DNA of 64,000 nt from Terebella lapidaria (GCA_949152475.1 OX424559.1:17825809-17889808), one strand, 5' to 3'. Counted from the first letter of the stretch, positions 1 through 12,511 are shown. Notes: generated by a model from the sequence alone, not told the origin. Numbers and translations: made by a program.

Positions 1-2060
1 GTACTGCTTATTCTTCTGTACCGCAAACACAACCGCCAGGAGCTCCTTCCGGGTGACACAGTATCTCCGTTCTTCTTTGGTTAGGCTGCGGCTCAAGTAG
101 GTTATCACCCGCTCCTGGTTGCCCTGCTTCTGTGACAGTACTGCTCCCAGCCCGGTGTCACTGGCGTCCGTGTCCAGGATATATCGGCCTTGCTCCCTTG
201 GGTACCCGAGTATCGGTGCCGATACTAGGCGGTTCTTCAGCTCTGCAAATGCCTGCTCTTGCTCCGTCTGCCACCGGAACGGCACCCCTTTTTCCGTCAA
301 GTGATTCAGCGGCGCTGCAATCTCGGAGAACTTCGGCACGAACTTCCGGTAATAGGAGCAAAGTCCCAGAAAACTGCGCAGCTCCGTCAGGTTGGTGGGT
401 GTCCGCCACTTCCGTACTGCCTCCGTTTTTGCCGGGTCGGTGCGGATACCGTCTCTGCCGACTATGTGACCTAGGAAAGACACCTCCAGCTGGAAGAACT
501 TGCATTTTGACGGTTTGACTTTTAGGTCTGCCTCTCTCAGCTTGCTGAACACCTCCTGAAGATCACGGATGTGATCCTCCAGGGTCTTGCTGTAGACTAT
601 GATGTCGTCCAGATATATGAGGCAGGTCTTCCAGGACAAACCGCCTAGCACCTTCTCCATCAACCGCTCGAACGTACCCGGAGCATTGCACAAGCCGAAA
701 CTCATCACTTTGAACTGGTAAAGGCCGCCAGGAACACAGAAGGCCGACTTTTTCCGGGCGTCTTCATCCATCCCGACCTGCCAGTAGCCACTGGTCAGGT
801 CGAGAGTGGAGAACCATTTGGCGTCTGCACAGGCTGCTATGGTGTCGTCTATTCTCGGCAACGGATAAGCATCTTTCTCCGTGACTGCATTTAACCGCCG
901 GTAATCGACGCAGAACCGGGTGGTCCCATCCTTTTTCTTCACGAGGACAATCGGGGAAGCCCACGGACTGCTACTTTCTTCAATGACGTTCTTGTCTTTC
1001 ATCTCCTGAATCAGACTGCTCACCAGCTCTCTCTTGTCTGGCGGAATTCGTCTGGTTGGCTGCTTAATCGGCCGGTGACTGCCCGTGTTTATCTGATGTT
1101 GTACCTCGTTGGTCTGCCCCAGTTCTCCGGCATCATTACTGAAGGTCGGCTTATTCCGAAATAGGAGGTCGGTTACTCTCTCGCGGAAATGACTCGGCAC
1201 TGCATCCTGGGTCTGCTCTGCTAACTGCCGCAGCTTCTCGTACCCGCTCCAATTCCGCCCGGCCTCCGAATCCATGGAAATCTGCACCTTCCTGCTCCGC
1301 TCCGCCAACGGCACAACACTGCAACCGGCTGCTAAGGTGGTCATCGTCGCCAACTGCGCTCCTTTCTTGATGATTACCGGCTCTGCCATCACGTTGATCA
1401 CTCGAACCGGGACTGTTCCTTGCTTTATCCGGGATAAAGTTCTCCCGATCAGCCAAGGTCTTTTCTCAGTAGGCTCCTGCGGCATTTCTAGTACTCCTTC
1501 TGCTTCACGGACACTCTCTGCTTGTCCTATAATCAGCTGTTCCGTTTCCGGCGGAATTTGGTAATCTGCTACAGCGTTGATCGGAAACGGCTCCCTGGTC
1601 TGCTCGAACATGGTGAGGAACACCTCCTGGCTGCCCATCTGCATGGTCATTCGGTCGAAATTTATGCCGGATATCCGGGAACGGATGAAATCCATTCCCA
1701 GTATTCCTTCGTCTTCACAGTCTGCAATCTCGAACGTCACGGTCTCAGCTACTCCTGCGATGTTGAGTGGGAGTTCTTTCCGGCCATGTGTCCGTATGTT
1801 ACTTCCGTCAACCATTGAAAGACGAATCGGCGACCGCTTCAGCTTCATTTCGGGTTTCCGGATCCGTTCCCAGGTTTGTAGGTTGAGCATTGTGACAGTG
1901 CTGCCGGTGTCGATTATCAGCGTTACTGGCTCTCCGCATACTCTGGCTGTCACACACATGCCCACCTCGCCCCTGGGACCGGGTCCGTGAACCACCTGCC
2001 GGTTATGGGGGTGTCCTCTCTTCCGGGTCCCGGATTTCCCCTTTTCCGCGACCCGCTCTA
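1..2060 (-). CDS. pol: Gypsy pol: protease, reverse transcriptase, RNase H (partial)
   Basis: The polyprotein that copies the element's RNA into DNA. The frame is open through the window edge. Protease: LIIDTGSTVTML near 1925-1890, the DTG catalytic signature of retroviral-type aspartic proteases. Reverse transcriptase: palm motifs including FCVDYRRLNAVT near 915-885 and the catalytic IYLDDIIVYS near 620-590, followed by FLGHIVGRDG near 485-455 and LRSFLGLCSYYRKF near 390-345. RNase H begins with YILDTDASDTGLGAV near 185-140. It lies in a different frame from gag and overlaps its end, which fits the programmed frameshift this family is known to use. Integrase is expected beyond the left edge. 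The open frame supports a recently active copy. Confidence 0.93.
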
Positions 2061-3338
2061 GTTTTCCGGCTGCTGCTGCTGCTGTCGTGGCTGCTGCAGT
2101 TGTTGCTGCTGCTGCGGCTGCGGCTGCTGCTGCTGTTGTCGCGGCGACTGCTGTTGTTGTGGTTGACGCCGCTGCTGCTGCTGCTTCGGCTGCCTACAGT
2201 CTCGGGCAAAATGCCCTTTCCGGCCACAGTTGAAGCATTCTAAATCCGCTCGGGAACTGCGCTGCTGCTGCTGCCGGCTAACCGCTTCCTTGACCTGAGT
2301 CATCAGATCCGCCAACTGCTGCTGAGTCTGCTCGGCTTGCTTCCGCAATTCGTTCACCTGCTGGCTCCACTCCGGCTCCGTGTTCAGCTGCCTCGTCCGG
2401 TGTCGCTCCGCTGGTCTGCTGTTGTCCGTTTTCATGATGCTCTCATACTCGGTAGCGAAAGCCAGGGCCTGCGACAGCGTTTCCGGGTGGCTTTTCAATA
2501 CCGACAACCGCATATCTCGGTTAGTCAGGCTGTTGCAGAAATGCATCTTCATGAGCACTTCTGTTGTTGCCGGATCTGCTTTTGGGTAAGCTAGCCGCGT
2601 CTTGCTCCGTATGTCTCTGGCCAGCTCGGACAGCTCCTCCTCCGGCTGCAATTTCCGTGTCTGCAATTCCGCCTGGAAAACAAATGTTTTCTCCCCCGGA
2701 CAAAACTGCTGTTTTAATGCCGCCACAACCGTATCAAAGCTGCGTCTCTGCTCCGCGGACAGATCCAGTAGTATGCTGCGGGCGTTACCCCTCAAACTGA
2801 CACATAAGTTCAGCGCCTTTTCCTCTGCTGTCCAACGGTAGTACCGAGCGTATTCAAGGAGGTGAGCCTCATACTCCGGCCACGGATCAGTTCCGTCGTA
2901 CGTCATCAATCTGGCTACTCCTGCCCTTGGTGCTGGTTGTTGTACTGCTTCTGCCTGCTGCCGCTTTCCGGTTACTGCCAGGTGTTGCTGAAACACCTCC
3001 ATTTGGGTCGCCAATAATCTGGTCAGGTTGTCGACTAAATTCTCTCCGCCTTCCGGGTCCGCATCCGGTTCCCGATCGCCAGCCTGGTCCGGAAAGTTAA
3101 TTTCCGCCTCTGCTAACTGCTCTGCAGGCTGTACTCCTTGAGGAACCCGAAGGGGCTCTTCTGCAACTGCTTTCTGCATTTCCGGCTGCAACAGCTTTCG
3201 CTCGGCAGGACGAACTGCTTCCTTTTCCGCAACCGGCATCTGCAACGGCTCAGCTCCTACTGCTCCTACAGGCTGCTCCGTGTCCGACACGGCTGCCTTC
3301 AGCTGCTGTTCCGCCAGTTTGCCCCGTCTAGTAGTCAT
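2058..3338 (-). CDS. gag: Gypsy Gag capsid-nucleocapsid polyprotein
   Basis: A 426-residue structural protein that packages the element's RNA. Residues about 1-110 are acidic and glutamine-rich; about 140-280 match the retrotransposon Gag capsid domain (YDGTDPWPEYEAHL, then a helical stretch with LRGNARSILLDL and FCNSLTNRDMRL). A CCHC zinc knuckle, CFNCGRKGHFARDC, lies near residue 370. The last 50 residues are almost pure glutamine, proline and arginine, encoded by CAG/CAA runs that look like a slippage-grown tract. The start is the first ATG after the primer site, 10 bases downstream of it. Length is normal for Gypsy Gag. Confidence 0.93.
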   Translation of the reverse strand: MTTRRGKLAEQQLKAAVSDTEQPVGAVGAEPLQMPVAEKEAVRPAERKLLQPEMQKAVAEEPLRVPQGVQPAEQLAEAEINFPDQAGDREPDADPEGGENLVDNLTRLLATQMEVFQQHLAVTGKRQQAEAVQQPAPRAGVARLMTYDGTDPWPEYEAHLLEYARYYRWTAEEKALNLCVSLRGNARSILLDLSAEQRRSFDTVVAALKQQFCPGEKTFVFQAELQTRKLQPEEELSELARDIRSKTRLAYPKADPATTEVLMKMHFCNSLTNRDMRLSVLKSHPETLSQALAFATEYESIMKTDNSRPAERHRTRQLNTEPEWSQQVNELRKQAEQTQQQLADLMTQVKEAVSRQQQQRSSRADLECFNCGRKGHFARDCRQPKQQQQRRQPQQQQSPRQQQQQPQPQQQQQLQQPRQQQQQPEN

Positions 3339-3348
3339 ACTGCAGATG

Positions 3349-3366
3349 ATCCCACCGCTGCCACCA
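3349..3366 (-). other. Primer binding site, tRNA-Leu type
   Basis: On the minus strand this reads TGGTGGCAGCGGTGGGAT, the complement of the 3' end of leucine tRNAs with a GGTAGCG-type acceptor stem plus CCA. It sits 6 bases inside the LTR boundary, the expected place for first-strand priming. Confidence 0.85.
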
Positions 3367-3372
3367 AAAAGT

Positions 3373-4760
3373 TGTAACGGGTTTGCACCCTTCTGTGACG
3401 TCTTGATAAACCGGTTTTCTTGGGAGGTGGGTGAGTTGTTGTTTAACCGGAGCTGAAACGGTAAAACTCCGGGAAACTGCTACTACTGTACGGTTGAACT
3501 CCGGCTAGAAGTCTCTAAGGTTGGTAGCGTGGTCTGGAATGGACCTCTTAACCGTTGCCCGACTGCTAATCTGCAACTGCACCTGTAAAGTAAGGATCCG
3601 GAGGCGTTTCCGTCTCCGGGTACTGCAACTGCTCCGTCGGGAAACCGCTTTACTGCAACAGCTCCGTCGTTTTCCGTCTTACTGCAAACTGCGACTGCGC
3701 CTGGAATAAAGAATCCGGGAACGTTGCCGTTTCCGAATACTGCAACCGCTCTGCCAGGTTCCGCCGCACTGCAATCTGCTCCGGTTGGCTCCGCCTCACT
3801 GCAACCTGGTACCGCACCTGAAATGGAGTATCTCGGAAGTGTTCCCACTCCCGGTTACCGCAACCGCTCCGTCAGGTACTGCCTCTGCAACTCCGTCGTC
3901 CGGTACCGCCTCTGCAACTGCTTCGTCGTTCCCGTCTCTGCAACTGCTCCGTCCGATACCGCCTCCGTAGTTGCTCCGTTGAATTCCACCTCCGTCTCCG
4001 TCTCCGTCTCCTTCCTCGGTGATCTGGGTTCTTGGATCACCCTAAGACGTCTTTACAACTTGGTCTTAACCGACTGTAGTCTTATCTCCCTTTACTCCGT
4101 ATAACCGTCTTTTCCGGGAAACTAACTTTATTATAACTTCCAGTTCCCTAACGAACACGGAAAAACAACTCGGTTGAAGTTTTCATGTTTATTTTCCAAG
4201 TTCACAGTCGGAAGACTTAACTGCTATCATCTGGATGACTCTATCCGGAACAAGGGAGTACTCTGCTATGGGAGAAGGGGTCTGCACAGGTCGACGTCAG
4301 GACACCAACTCCGCCGTCCGCTGTGAAGCGGGGGCTTTTATAGACCTGAGACCCACGTCACGTGACCAACCTATTGTGACGTCATAGTCCGCCAAAACAC
4401 TGATATTTTCCGGATTTCTAAAAACACTCTAGAAGCAATCAGTGGCTGACACGTCACCTTTTAAACCGAAAACGAGGCTGATCACATGACCTTCCGGAAA
4501 TAACGTCATTACGTTTTTGTACTCCATTGTTCCGGCTCCGTGTCCGGTAACGTCTCCGGTTCCGGCTCCGTCTCCGGCTTTACCGACATCATAAATTACT
4601 AAGTTCCGAGACGGAAAACCTTTAAAACATTAACAATACGGAACCGTATGAACCTTTAAACACATATACACCCTAATAAACGGTTATTTAACCATAATAT
4701 CACAAAACACTAACAGAATTACCTAGGGGAAACTTTTGGGTACGCCCCAAAACCGTTACA
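3373..4760 (-). repeat. LTR of the Gypsy element (1388 bp)
   Basis: The boundaries are set by perfect 8-base inverted ends, TGTAACGG at 3373 and CCGTTACA ending at 4760, and by the primer site just inside. On the minus strand a TATAAAAG box lies at 4342-4335 and an AATAAA signal at 4132-4127, consistent with the usual U3-R-U5 layout. The 3600-4030 part and 4530-4580 are built of degenerate CTCCGT / GCAACTG short repeats. The partner LTR is outside the window, so divergence between LTRs cannot be read. Confidence 0.88.
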
Positions 4761-5240
4761 CTATTCATATGTTTGTCATGATGGGAAGAGTATTCAAGTA
4801 AGAACTAATCATAGTATGAAAAAAATCCTACAATTCTAGCAGTAAATTCAGACAAAATAATACAGTTTGTAAAAAGTCCCACAGGCCATCTGATTTCATT
4901 TCAAAGCACAATTCCAATAAAAAATCCTATAGCGGAGATTCAGCATTTGAAACTCTTTGAGTTTGTTCGTAAGCAAACACATATTCATGTGCATCACTCA
5001 CTTTGCCCGCCATTCAATTCATCCACACAATTCTTTGGTCAGGCACGCGAGGCACGCAAATCTCTGGTCAGGCAACGACAGATTTACATGCATTTAACTG
5101 TTCTGTAAAAAAATCAACACAGCAGCCATTCCAAATGTATTGTTATTTAGAGACGATGCCATATATTAACAGGTAGTAATTACAGTGGGGTCCAATAGTC
5201 TTATACCACCTTGAGAGTGTCATCATAATAGGCGTTCAAT
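4761..5240. other. No gene recognised
   Basis: AT-rich flank of the Gypsy insertion. It begins CTATT, which would be the target duplication if the same bases follow the missing LTR. A short imperfect direct repeat around GGCA(C/A)GCGAGG occurs near 5043. Nothing else stands out. Confidence 0.5.
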
Positions 5241-5310
5241 AGAAGACATGTGTTTAGTACAGGCAGGCTATAATGCTGAATCCTCTGTCTGTACATTATA
5301 TATATATATG
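5241..5310. repeat. Dispersed repeat A, left part
   Basis: Matches 36620-36700 (shared AATAGAA, then TATAAT and GTGAATCC / CTGAATCC followed by CTGTCT). The repeat is interrupted here by the foldback element and resumes at 12747. It is older than the foldback insertion. Confidence 0.7.
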
Positions 5311-7225
5311 TAGGCCACGGGCTACGGGGGTCCCCCATGCACCCCCCCCCATAACTCAGCGAATCATATTTTTTCAGAAGCCCCAGGGTGTCCTTAGTTG
5401 GAAATCAAATGTTAACATTGAAAATATAGGGATGCACTTTGGGTTTACACCACTTATTTGAAGGTACCCTAAATTGCTTTTTCGACGCTTTCGCAACAAA
5501 AAGCACTAGGGGGTATGGTTGCCTTTAGGTCTGTAATATCAGTTCTAATTGGTATATTCTCACACAAGAGGTACCAAAAGGAGGGGAATTGAATAGCCTT
5601 TCGACTGATATATCAAACATCACTGTAGACATAATATTCATTCTTCTACATAGGTTTAAACAAAATTTCAATCGACAACTCTTCGAATCGCTCGACAGGA
5701 CCCATCTAGTGCCTGGGCACATTTTGAACCATGTGTATCCCCACAGAACCCTCACCAACTGGTATCATTTTGTCCAGTAGGGTCCACTGAATGAAATGAA
5801 ACATGTTAACATGAAAAAATATAGGGACGAACTTCATGTCAACAAAGTATAAACATGTGTAACCCTCAATGCACTTTTCGCGATTTCCGCATGTTCGAAA
5901 TAAGGGGGTGTACTTGGTAAATAGCCTACTATGTCAGTTTCATGGCATGGATCATTACATATCATTACATGTTATATAAGGAAATTGAAAAACCTGTCCA
6001 GTTATGTCTTCAGATCACAAATATGTTGAATATTTATCTGTCTATGGCCAGTCAGATTAATTTTCATCGACAACACTTAACAAATTACTGGAATCTCCCT
6101 TGTATCACATGGGATTAGTTTGTCCCATGTGAACCATTCATATTCTTCACCCACTGATGTAATTTTTTGAACTAAGGCCCACTGAATGAACAAATAATGT
6201 TACCAGTAAATATATAGGTATCAACCTCATTGCTGAGACCCTATGAAATGGGTCCCGTCAAACACATTTTTCGCGATTTACATATACTCGAATTAAGGGG
6301 GTATACTCGACAAATAGCCTACTGTGTCGGTTTCACTGCACTGATCACTACATGTTATATACCACTGGAAAGGAAATTTAAAATCCTGTCCAGTTGTGTT
6401 TTCAGACCGCATATATTTTGAATATTCATCTGTCCATGGCCAGTTAGATTACTTTTTCATTGACATAACTCCACAAATAACTGGAATCCCCCATATATCA
6501 CATGGGAGTAGTTTGTCCCATGTGAACCATTCAAATTTTCCAATCACTGAAGGCCCACAGAATGAACACATAATGTTACCAGTAAATATATAGGGATCAA
6601 CCTCATTGCTGACACCCTATGAAAAAGGGTCTCCTCAAACACATTTTTCGTGATTTACATATACTCGAATTAAGGTTGTACACTTGACGAATAGCCTACG
6701 GTGTCGGTTTCATTGCACTGATCACTACATGTTATATACCATTGAAAAATGAAATGGAATGGCTATCTAATGATGTCTCCAATTTAAACATTATATTGTT
6801 ATGTATGGAATATCTATCTGTTCATGGTCAGTCGAACGAAAACATATCGACAACTCTGATAAAATCCCTTGGATCTCCATGGTGTTTTGACTGAATTCAT
6901 TCCATTGACTTCTCCAATTCAACCCAATGACTTCTCCACTCCACCTCTTTTTAATCTGATACATGTATATTATCATTCATTTGGTTCTCTTCGATAGAAC
7001 AGAACAATTCAAATAAAGTGAATACATGAGATATACTACATGTCCACATATAGGAAGAGTGCGTGATATCAGAGAAAGTCTATGCAATTGCCGTCCTTCT
7101 GAAACAAATGGCTGTGGTTTGTTGCTAATGTGTTACTTTGTTGAACTGAATACGTTTTTGTTACATGTATGCACTGTAATACAACCATAATGGTATTCTA
7201 TCTCCTTTCCAGTAATTGATCAGAA
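5311..7225 (+). repeat. Foldback left arm
   Basis: About 1.9 kb. Begins with a GGGGGTCCCCC and poly-C stretch, then four subrepeats of 380-400 bp whose borders read TCG..TTAAGGGGGT followed by AATAGCCTAC. Reverse-complement matches continue to the point around 7225 (TTCTATCTCCTTTCCAGTAA), which pairs with 8420-8445. Confidence 0.85.
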
Positions 7226-8420
7226 AAAGTTTTTCCACACACAAAACAAAGTATGGTGAACAATCAGTTCAAGGACACCTGTAAACAAAGAATTCAGTTG
7301 TAAAGTGTATTAACTGATAATCATTGAATTCAAAAGGAATTATTCCCAACCTACTTCAGGATAATGCCAAGGTAGGTTGTGCTGCTTTATCTATCATGTC
7401 CAATAGTTATTAATAGATGCCAAACAGATTGAATGGCTTGTGTTCAGTGGGCGAGCAATATGAAGAAACAGCATAACCTGTCTCGGTCCATGATATATTG
7501 GCATCATGTACAACAGCAAATGCAATTCTTTAACACACTGCTACATGCTAGTAGGAGAAGCCTCATAATGGGGATTCAGGTCGGAATATTATATATATCT
7601 CACTCCACAGTATTTATTCCTTTTTCAGACAACATACCGGTAAACCGAGTACAAACCAGACAGGACAACACATAACAAGTATACTCATGCACTACAACCC
7701 ATATCCGTAACATGTACATAGAAACGATTCAACAGTCCATGCAGATGAGATTCAATCAGGCTCCCAAGCTGCCCATTACCCAAGATGCTTGAACATCATC
7801 ATCATTTTCATCATTGCCACCTTCATAGTCTTCAGCACCACTGAAGACTAAAGTGGAACTTCTTGCCCTTCTGCACTAGAGTCCTCTGATGCCATCTTCT
7901 GCATCAAAATATTAAAAGCTTGTGCAAAGAGGTTTACATTGTCCTCTTTGAGTCCCCATCCATTGTTACCGGTGGGAATTGGGACCTCAGGCTGTGGGCA
8001 GTGAGCCCTGATAATTGACATGGTTGATTTACCAATGCAGCATTGTGGCACTTGGAGAAGACTATTTTTTTCACCAACATTGTGCAGCATAGTTTGTCAT
8101 TGCAGATGTGATAGGTCTCTTACAGGATGCATATATACACCTCAGACTTGGGTTAGTTGTGATGAACAGTTAAACTGTTATGATTGCCCCACATTTCTTC
8201 ACACATGGAAACAATCAGTGAATGCAGCAACGCAGTGAATGACATTGAAGAAGCGAGACTCATCACACTCAATAGGAAGCCAGCATTAAACTTTTTGTCA
8301 TATAAACCTTTTGTTGACCTTTGGCGCATGTGTTGAAGAACAAATATGGGGTTCAAAACACTACATAGATCTAAGAGTCTCTTCAATGTGCCACATTCCT
8401 GCATCAAATTAAGTATGGCC
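7226..8420. other. Foldback central loop
   Basis: The unpaired centre. Two minus-strand open stretches occur: 8090-7848 (80 residues, containing PTGNNGWGLKEDNVNLFAQA) and one reaching 8153 from the right arm (contains CSVLNPIFVLQHM). They are not in a shared frame and I recognise neither. They could be decayed remains of a transposase or of captured host sequence. Confidence 0.5.
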
Positions 8421-9697
8421 ATTACTGGAAAGGAGATAGAATACCAATATGGGTGGATTACAGTGTATACGTGTAACAAAAAACATCACTTTCACAGAGT
8501 AGCACATTAGCAACAAACCACAGCCATTTGTTTCAGAAGGACGGCAATTGCATAGACTTTCTCTGATATCACGCACTTTTCCTATATGTGGACATGTAGT
8601 CATGTATTCACTTCATTTGAATTGTTCTATTCTATCCAAGAGAACCAAATGAACGATAATATATCAGATTAAAAGGAGGTGGATTGGAGAAGTCAGTGGA
8701 ATGAACTCAGTCAAAACACCATGGAGATCCAATGGATTTTATCAGAGTTGCCGATATGTTTTCGTTCGACTGACCATGAACAGAAAGATATTCCATACAT
8801 AACAATATAATGTTTGAATTGGAGACATCATTAGATAGCCATTCCATTTCATTTTTCAATGGTATATAACATGTAGTGATCAGTTCAATGAAACCGACAC
8901 CGTAAGCTATTCGTCAAGTATACAACCCTAATTCGAGTATATGTAAATCGCGAAAAATATGTTTGAGGGGACCCATTTTCATAGGGTGTCAGCGATGAGG
9001 TTGATCCCTATATATTTACTGGTAACATTATTCGTTCATTCAGTGGGCCTTAGTTCACAAAATTACATCAGTGGGTGAAGAATATGAATGGTTCACATGG
9101 GAAAACTAATCCCATGTGATACAAGGGAGATTTCAGTAATTTGTTGAGTGTTGTCGATGAGAATTAATCTGACTGGCCATAGACAGATAAATATTCAACA
9201 TATTTGTGATCTGAAGACATAACTGGACAGGTTTGTCAATTTCCTTTCCAATGGAACATAACATGTAATGATCCATGTCATGAAACTGACACAGTAGGCT
9301 ATTTACCAAGTACACCCCTTATTTCGAACATGCGGAAATCGCGAAAAGTGCATTGAGGGTTACACATGTTTATACTTTGTTGACATGAAGTTCGTCCCTA
9401 TATTTTTTAATGTTAACATGTTTCATTTCATTCAGTGGACCCTACTGGACAAAATGATACCAGTTGGTGAGGGTTCTGTGGGGATACACATGGCTCAAAA
9501 TGTGCCCAGGCACTATATATGGGTTCTGTCGAGCGATTCGAAGAGTTGTCGATTAAAATTTTGTTTAAACCTATGTAGAAGAATGAATATTATGTCTACA
9601 GTGATGTTTGATATATTATTCGAAAGGTTATTCAATTCCCCTCCTTTTGATACCTCTTGTGTGAGAATATACCAATTAGAACTGATATTACAGACCT

Positions 9698-12511
9698 TTT
9701 TTTTTTTTTTTCACTAATTTTATTGTTAAATCACAAATCAGGTACATATCGTCAATGAGAACATCATTAAACATGCGTACAGAAAAGAAGTAAAAAAACA
9801 TGAGAGGAACAACCGAACAACCACTTACAACAAAAATTTTAAATACATTACAAAAGTCACACATACTGCATTCACAAACTGCGATGTCGGCGGCCAAACC
9901 CATATATGTACGCGCTTTATATCCAAGTTTTTTTTTTCGTATGATGATATATCAAATTATATTCATAAGCTCCGACCATTTTTCAATACTGGACATTCTT
10001 AAGTTATTTTGTGCAACGTTTATCTCGATGCTTTTATGATACTTGATAAATCGTATTAAGTTACGAAGATTTATGTTCTGTTTTTTGCATTTACACACAA
10101 AAATGTATCTTTTAACCAATAGAATTAAGGAGTTTTCCAAAACGGCTTTAGATTGGTATACTCCTAAAATTATGTTTTTAACATTTATATAAGGGTGTAG
10201 ATTAACGTCCGGAAATATCTCATTAGCTAAATCGATCCATAACTTTATAATTGATGGGCAATCGTGAAACATGTGTATTAAATCCTCTACTGTATCTGGA
10301 CAATTAATGCAGAAAGGACTATCCCGAATTTTGTACTTGTGTAACATTACATTTGTAGGCAAGATGCGGTGAATAATTTTATATTGGAAGCATCTAATTT
10401 GCTCATTGATTGTGGTTTCCCTCGGCAGTGTTAATATGGATTTCCAGGCAAAAGCTTCTACAGTAATGTGCAAATCATATTGCCATTTTTCCTTAAATCG
10501 CATTTCGGTTTTTGTACTTGATATAATTTGATTATATATATATTTTACAGCTTTCGTTTGTTTACATATATCACTGACAAGATATCCAGGTGCTTCTTGT
10601 GCCTGTTGTTGTGGTAATTCATATGCACTTATGGTTTCTTTGCTCATCATAATTATATAGGTCTTTGAAGTAGACCATACCTTTGTTTATGAGTTCGGAT
10701 TTACGCTTTAATAGGTTCGGGTTATTTATGTAATCACTATTCCATATCACTAAGTTGGGGATGAGGTTTTGGTCAGTTTGGGGTACAATGGTTGTCCTAT
10801 ATGTTAGCCAGTTTTGCATAACTTCTTTCCAAAAATCATTTTTATTTGTTTTAATAACTCTTTTTATATATGTTGTTGAGCCTTCGAAGATGTATTTTAC
10901 ATGTCTTTCTTTCAGTATTTACTCCAACAGAGCAACCCATGTGTTTGATCTATCGCTATAATTAATTTTTTTGATCCAAGAAAGTTTAACTGATTTAAAA
11001 AAAGATTCTATTTGGATCATTTTTTGACCCCCTTGGTCATAATCTTTGACCAACACACTTTCCATTATTTTGGGTCTTTTATTTTTCCATATATATTGTT
11101 TGACTGCGCTTTTAATCTCGGTCATTTGTGTTAAACTAGGCGAGGGTAGTACTTGTAAGAGATGTATAAACAAAGGCAATATATATGTTTTTACAACATT
11201 TATGCGACCGGACAATGATTGTGTTTGCCAATGATATTTTTTCAGTAATTTATTCATGTTAGCTATTTTCGGACCGTAGTTAAGTTCGCTCATTTCCGCT
11301 GGGTTCACACTGAAGTTTATACCCAATAGTTTGAAATGTTTAGAAAAAGGGATGTCCAAAATAGGACATATTTGAGTAGTTTGAGAACCTAGCTTAATTA
11401 CCTGTGTTTTGTCAATATTAAGTTTTAAACCTGACACCTGCTCGAAATGGATGAAAGTCTCTGTGCATTGTTGAATCGATTCGGAATCATAATCTAGAAT
11501 AAGAAAGGTGTCATCAGCATATTGACCTATTTTAAATTCTGTATTGCCTATGTTTAAACCTTTTATCTGTTTGGATTGTTTTATGAAAGCTGACAAAGGC
11601 TCTATCGCCAGAATGAATAAATAAGGAGACAATGGGTCACCTTGGCGGCACCCCCTGTTTAATCTGAAAAAAATTTGAGTAATTTCCGTTATTTATCACA
11701 CAACTCTGGCTGTTATTATAAATAATTTCAAACCATTTTATAAAATCGGGCCCAAAATTATATAATTTCAACACTCTATTAATATATCCCCATTCTATCG
11801 AATCGAAAGCTTTTTCGAAGTCAAGAAGCATTAAAATACCGTTTTTGTTATTATCTTTGCAATATTGTATTAGGTCGTAGATAAGCCTTGTGTTCTCTTC
11901 CATGTATCTTCCTTTCAAAAAACCTCGTTGATCAGAACTTATTATGTGTGGTAAAACAGTTTTCATTCGTTTAGCTAGAACACTGGTCAATATTTTTTGT
12001 AGTCCGTATTCAGTAGTGATATTGGCCTCCAATTTTTCAAAAATTGTCTCTGTTTACCCGGTTTCGGAATAGTTGTTATAATACCCCGTCTTTGTGTTAT
12101 TGATAACTCCCCTGTTGAAAAAGACTCTCTTAATGACCTCACCAAATACACACCAATGTAATCCCAAAATTTAATATAAAATTCGACCGGTAATCCATCT
12201 ATCCCAGGTGATTTATTAAGCTTCATGTCTTTCAAAGCTTCTTTAATTTCCAGTAAAGTAACATTTCCTTCACAAGCTGTTTGTTGTATTTCATTTAATT
12301 TATTGATGTATTTAAATTTAGAAAGTTATATTTAGTATCTGAGTGTTCTTAACCCGATATTTTCGAGGAATAAAGGTTTGTGTAATATTTCTCTATTTCT
12401 ACTAAAATTTGTTTCGGTTGTGTGATAACTCTATCTTTTATTTCAACTTTATTAATGCATTTGTTTACAAAGTTTTTACGTTCCAAATTAGCAAATTAGT
12501 TTTTACGTTCC
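9698..12511 (-). mobile_element. 5'-truncated Tx1/L1-type LINE with poly(A) tail
   Basis: A 2.8-kb non-LTR retrotransposon on the minus strand. A T-run at 9698-9711 is its poly(A) tail. It is flanked by a 13-base target duplication, ATATTACAGACCT, at 9685-9697 and 12512-12524. The matching place in the left foldback arm (about 5530-5545, inverted) is uninterrupted, which gives the exact empty site. The copy starts just upstream of the RT domain, so ORF1 and the endonuclease are missing, as expected for target-primed insertion that stopped early. Confidence 0.93.
9952..12500 (-). pseudogene. LINE ORF2 remnant: reverse transcriptase and C-terminal domain
   Basis: Non-LTR reverse transcriptase. 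In order: N-terminal LINPKEIL-like stretch (VITQPKQILVEIEKYY near 12420-12370), KSPGIDGLPVEFYIKFW near 12220, NWRPISLLNTDYK near 12010, GFLKGRYMEENTRLIYD near 11910, the catalytic DFEKAFDSIEW near 11820, and the YADD box in GQYADDTFLIL near 11520. The C-terminal region ends with a Cys-His motif, CINCPDTVEDLIHMFHDC, near 10310-10260, as in L1/Tx1 elements. It is dead: frame changes near 12000, 11640 and 10645, and an in-frame TAA at 10921-10919. The conserved order and the C-terminal motif favour the Tx1/L1 group over RTE or CR1. Confidence 0.9.

Larger units (their letters stand above)
1..4760 (-). mobile_element. Ty3/Gypsy LTR retroelement, partial (runs off left edge)
   Basis: A minus-strand LTR retrotransposon. 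In its own 5' to 3' order it shows an LTR (4760-3373), a tRNA-Leu-type primer site, a gag gene with a zinc knuckle, and pol with aspartic protease, reverse transcriptase and the start of RNase H. The domain order protease-RT-RNase H and the RT motif YLDD place it in Ty3/Gypsy (Metaviridae); no envelope gene is visible. Integrase and the second LTR should lie left of position 1. As far as the window shows, it looks whole: I saw no breaks in gag or pol, so the copy is probably young. Codon use is GC-richer than the surroundings, in keeping with a recent arrival. Confidence 0.95.

Noticed and set aside
132-518. Open frames on both strands over the Gypsy pol region
   Set aside because: They are antisense or shifted shadows of the continuous pol frame.
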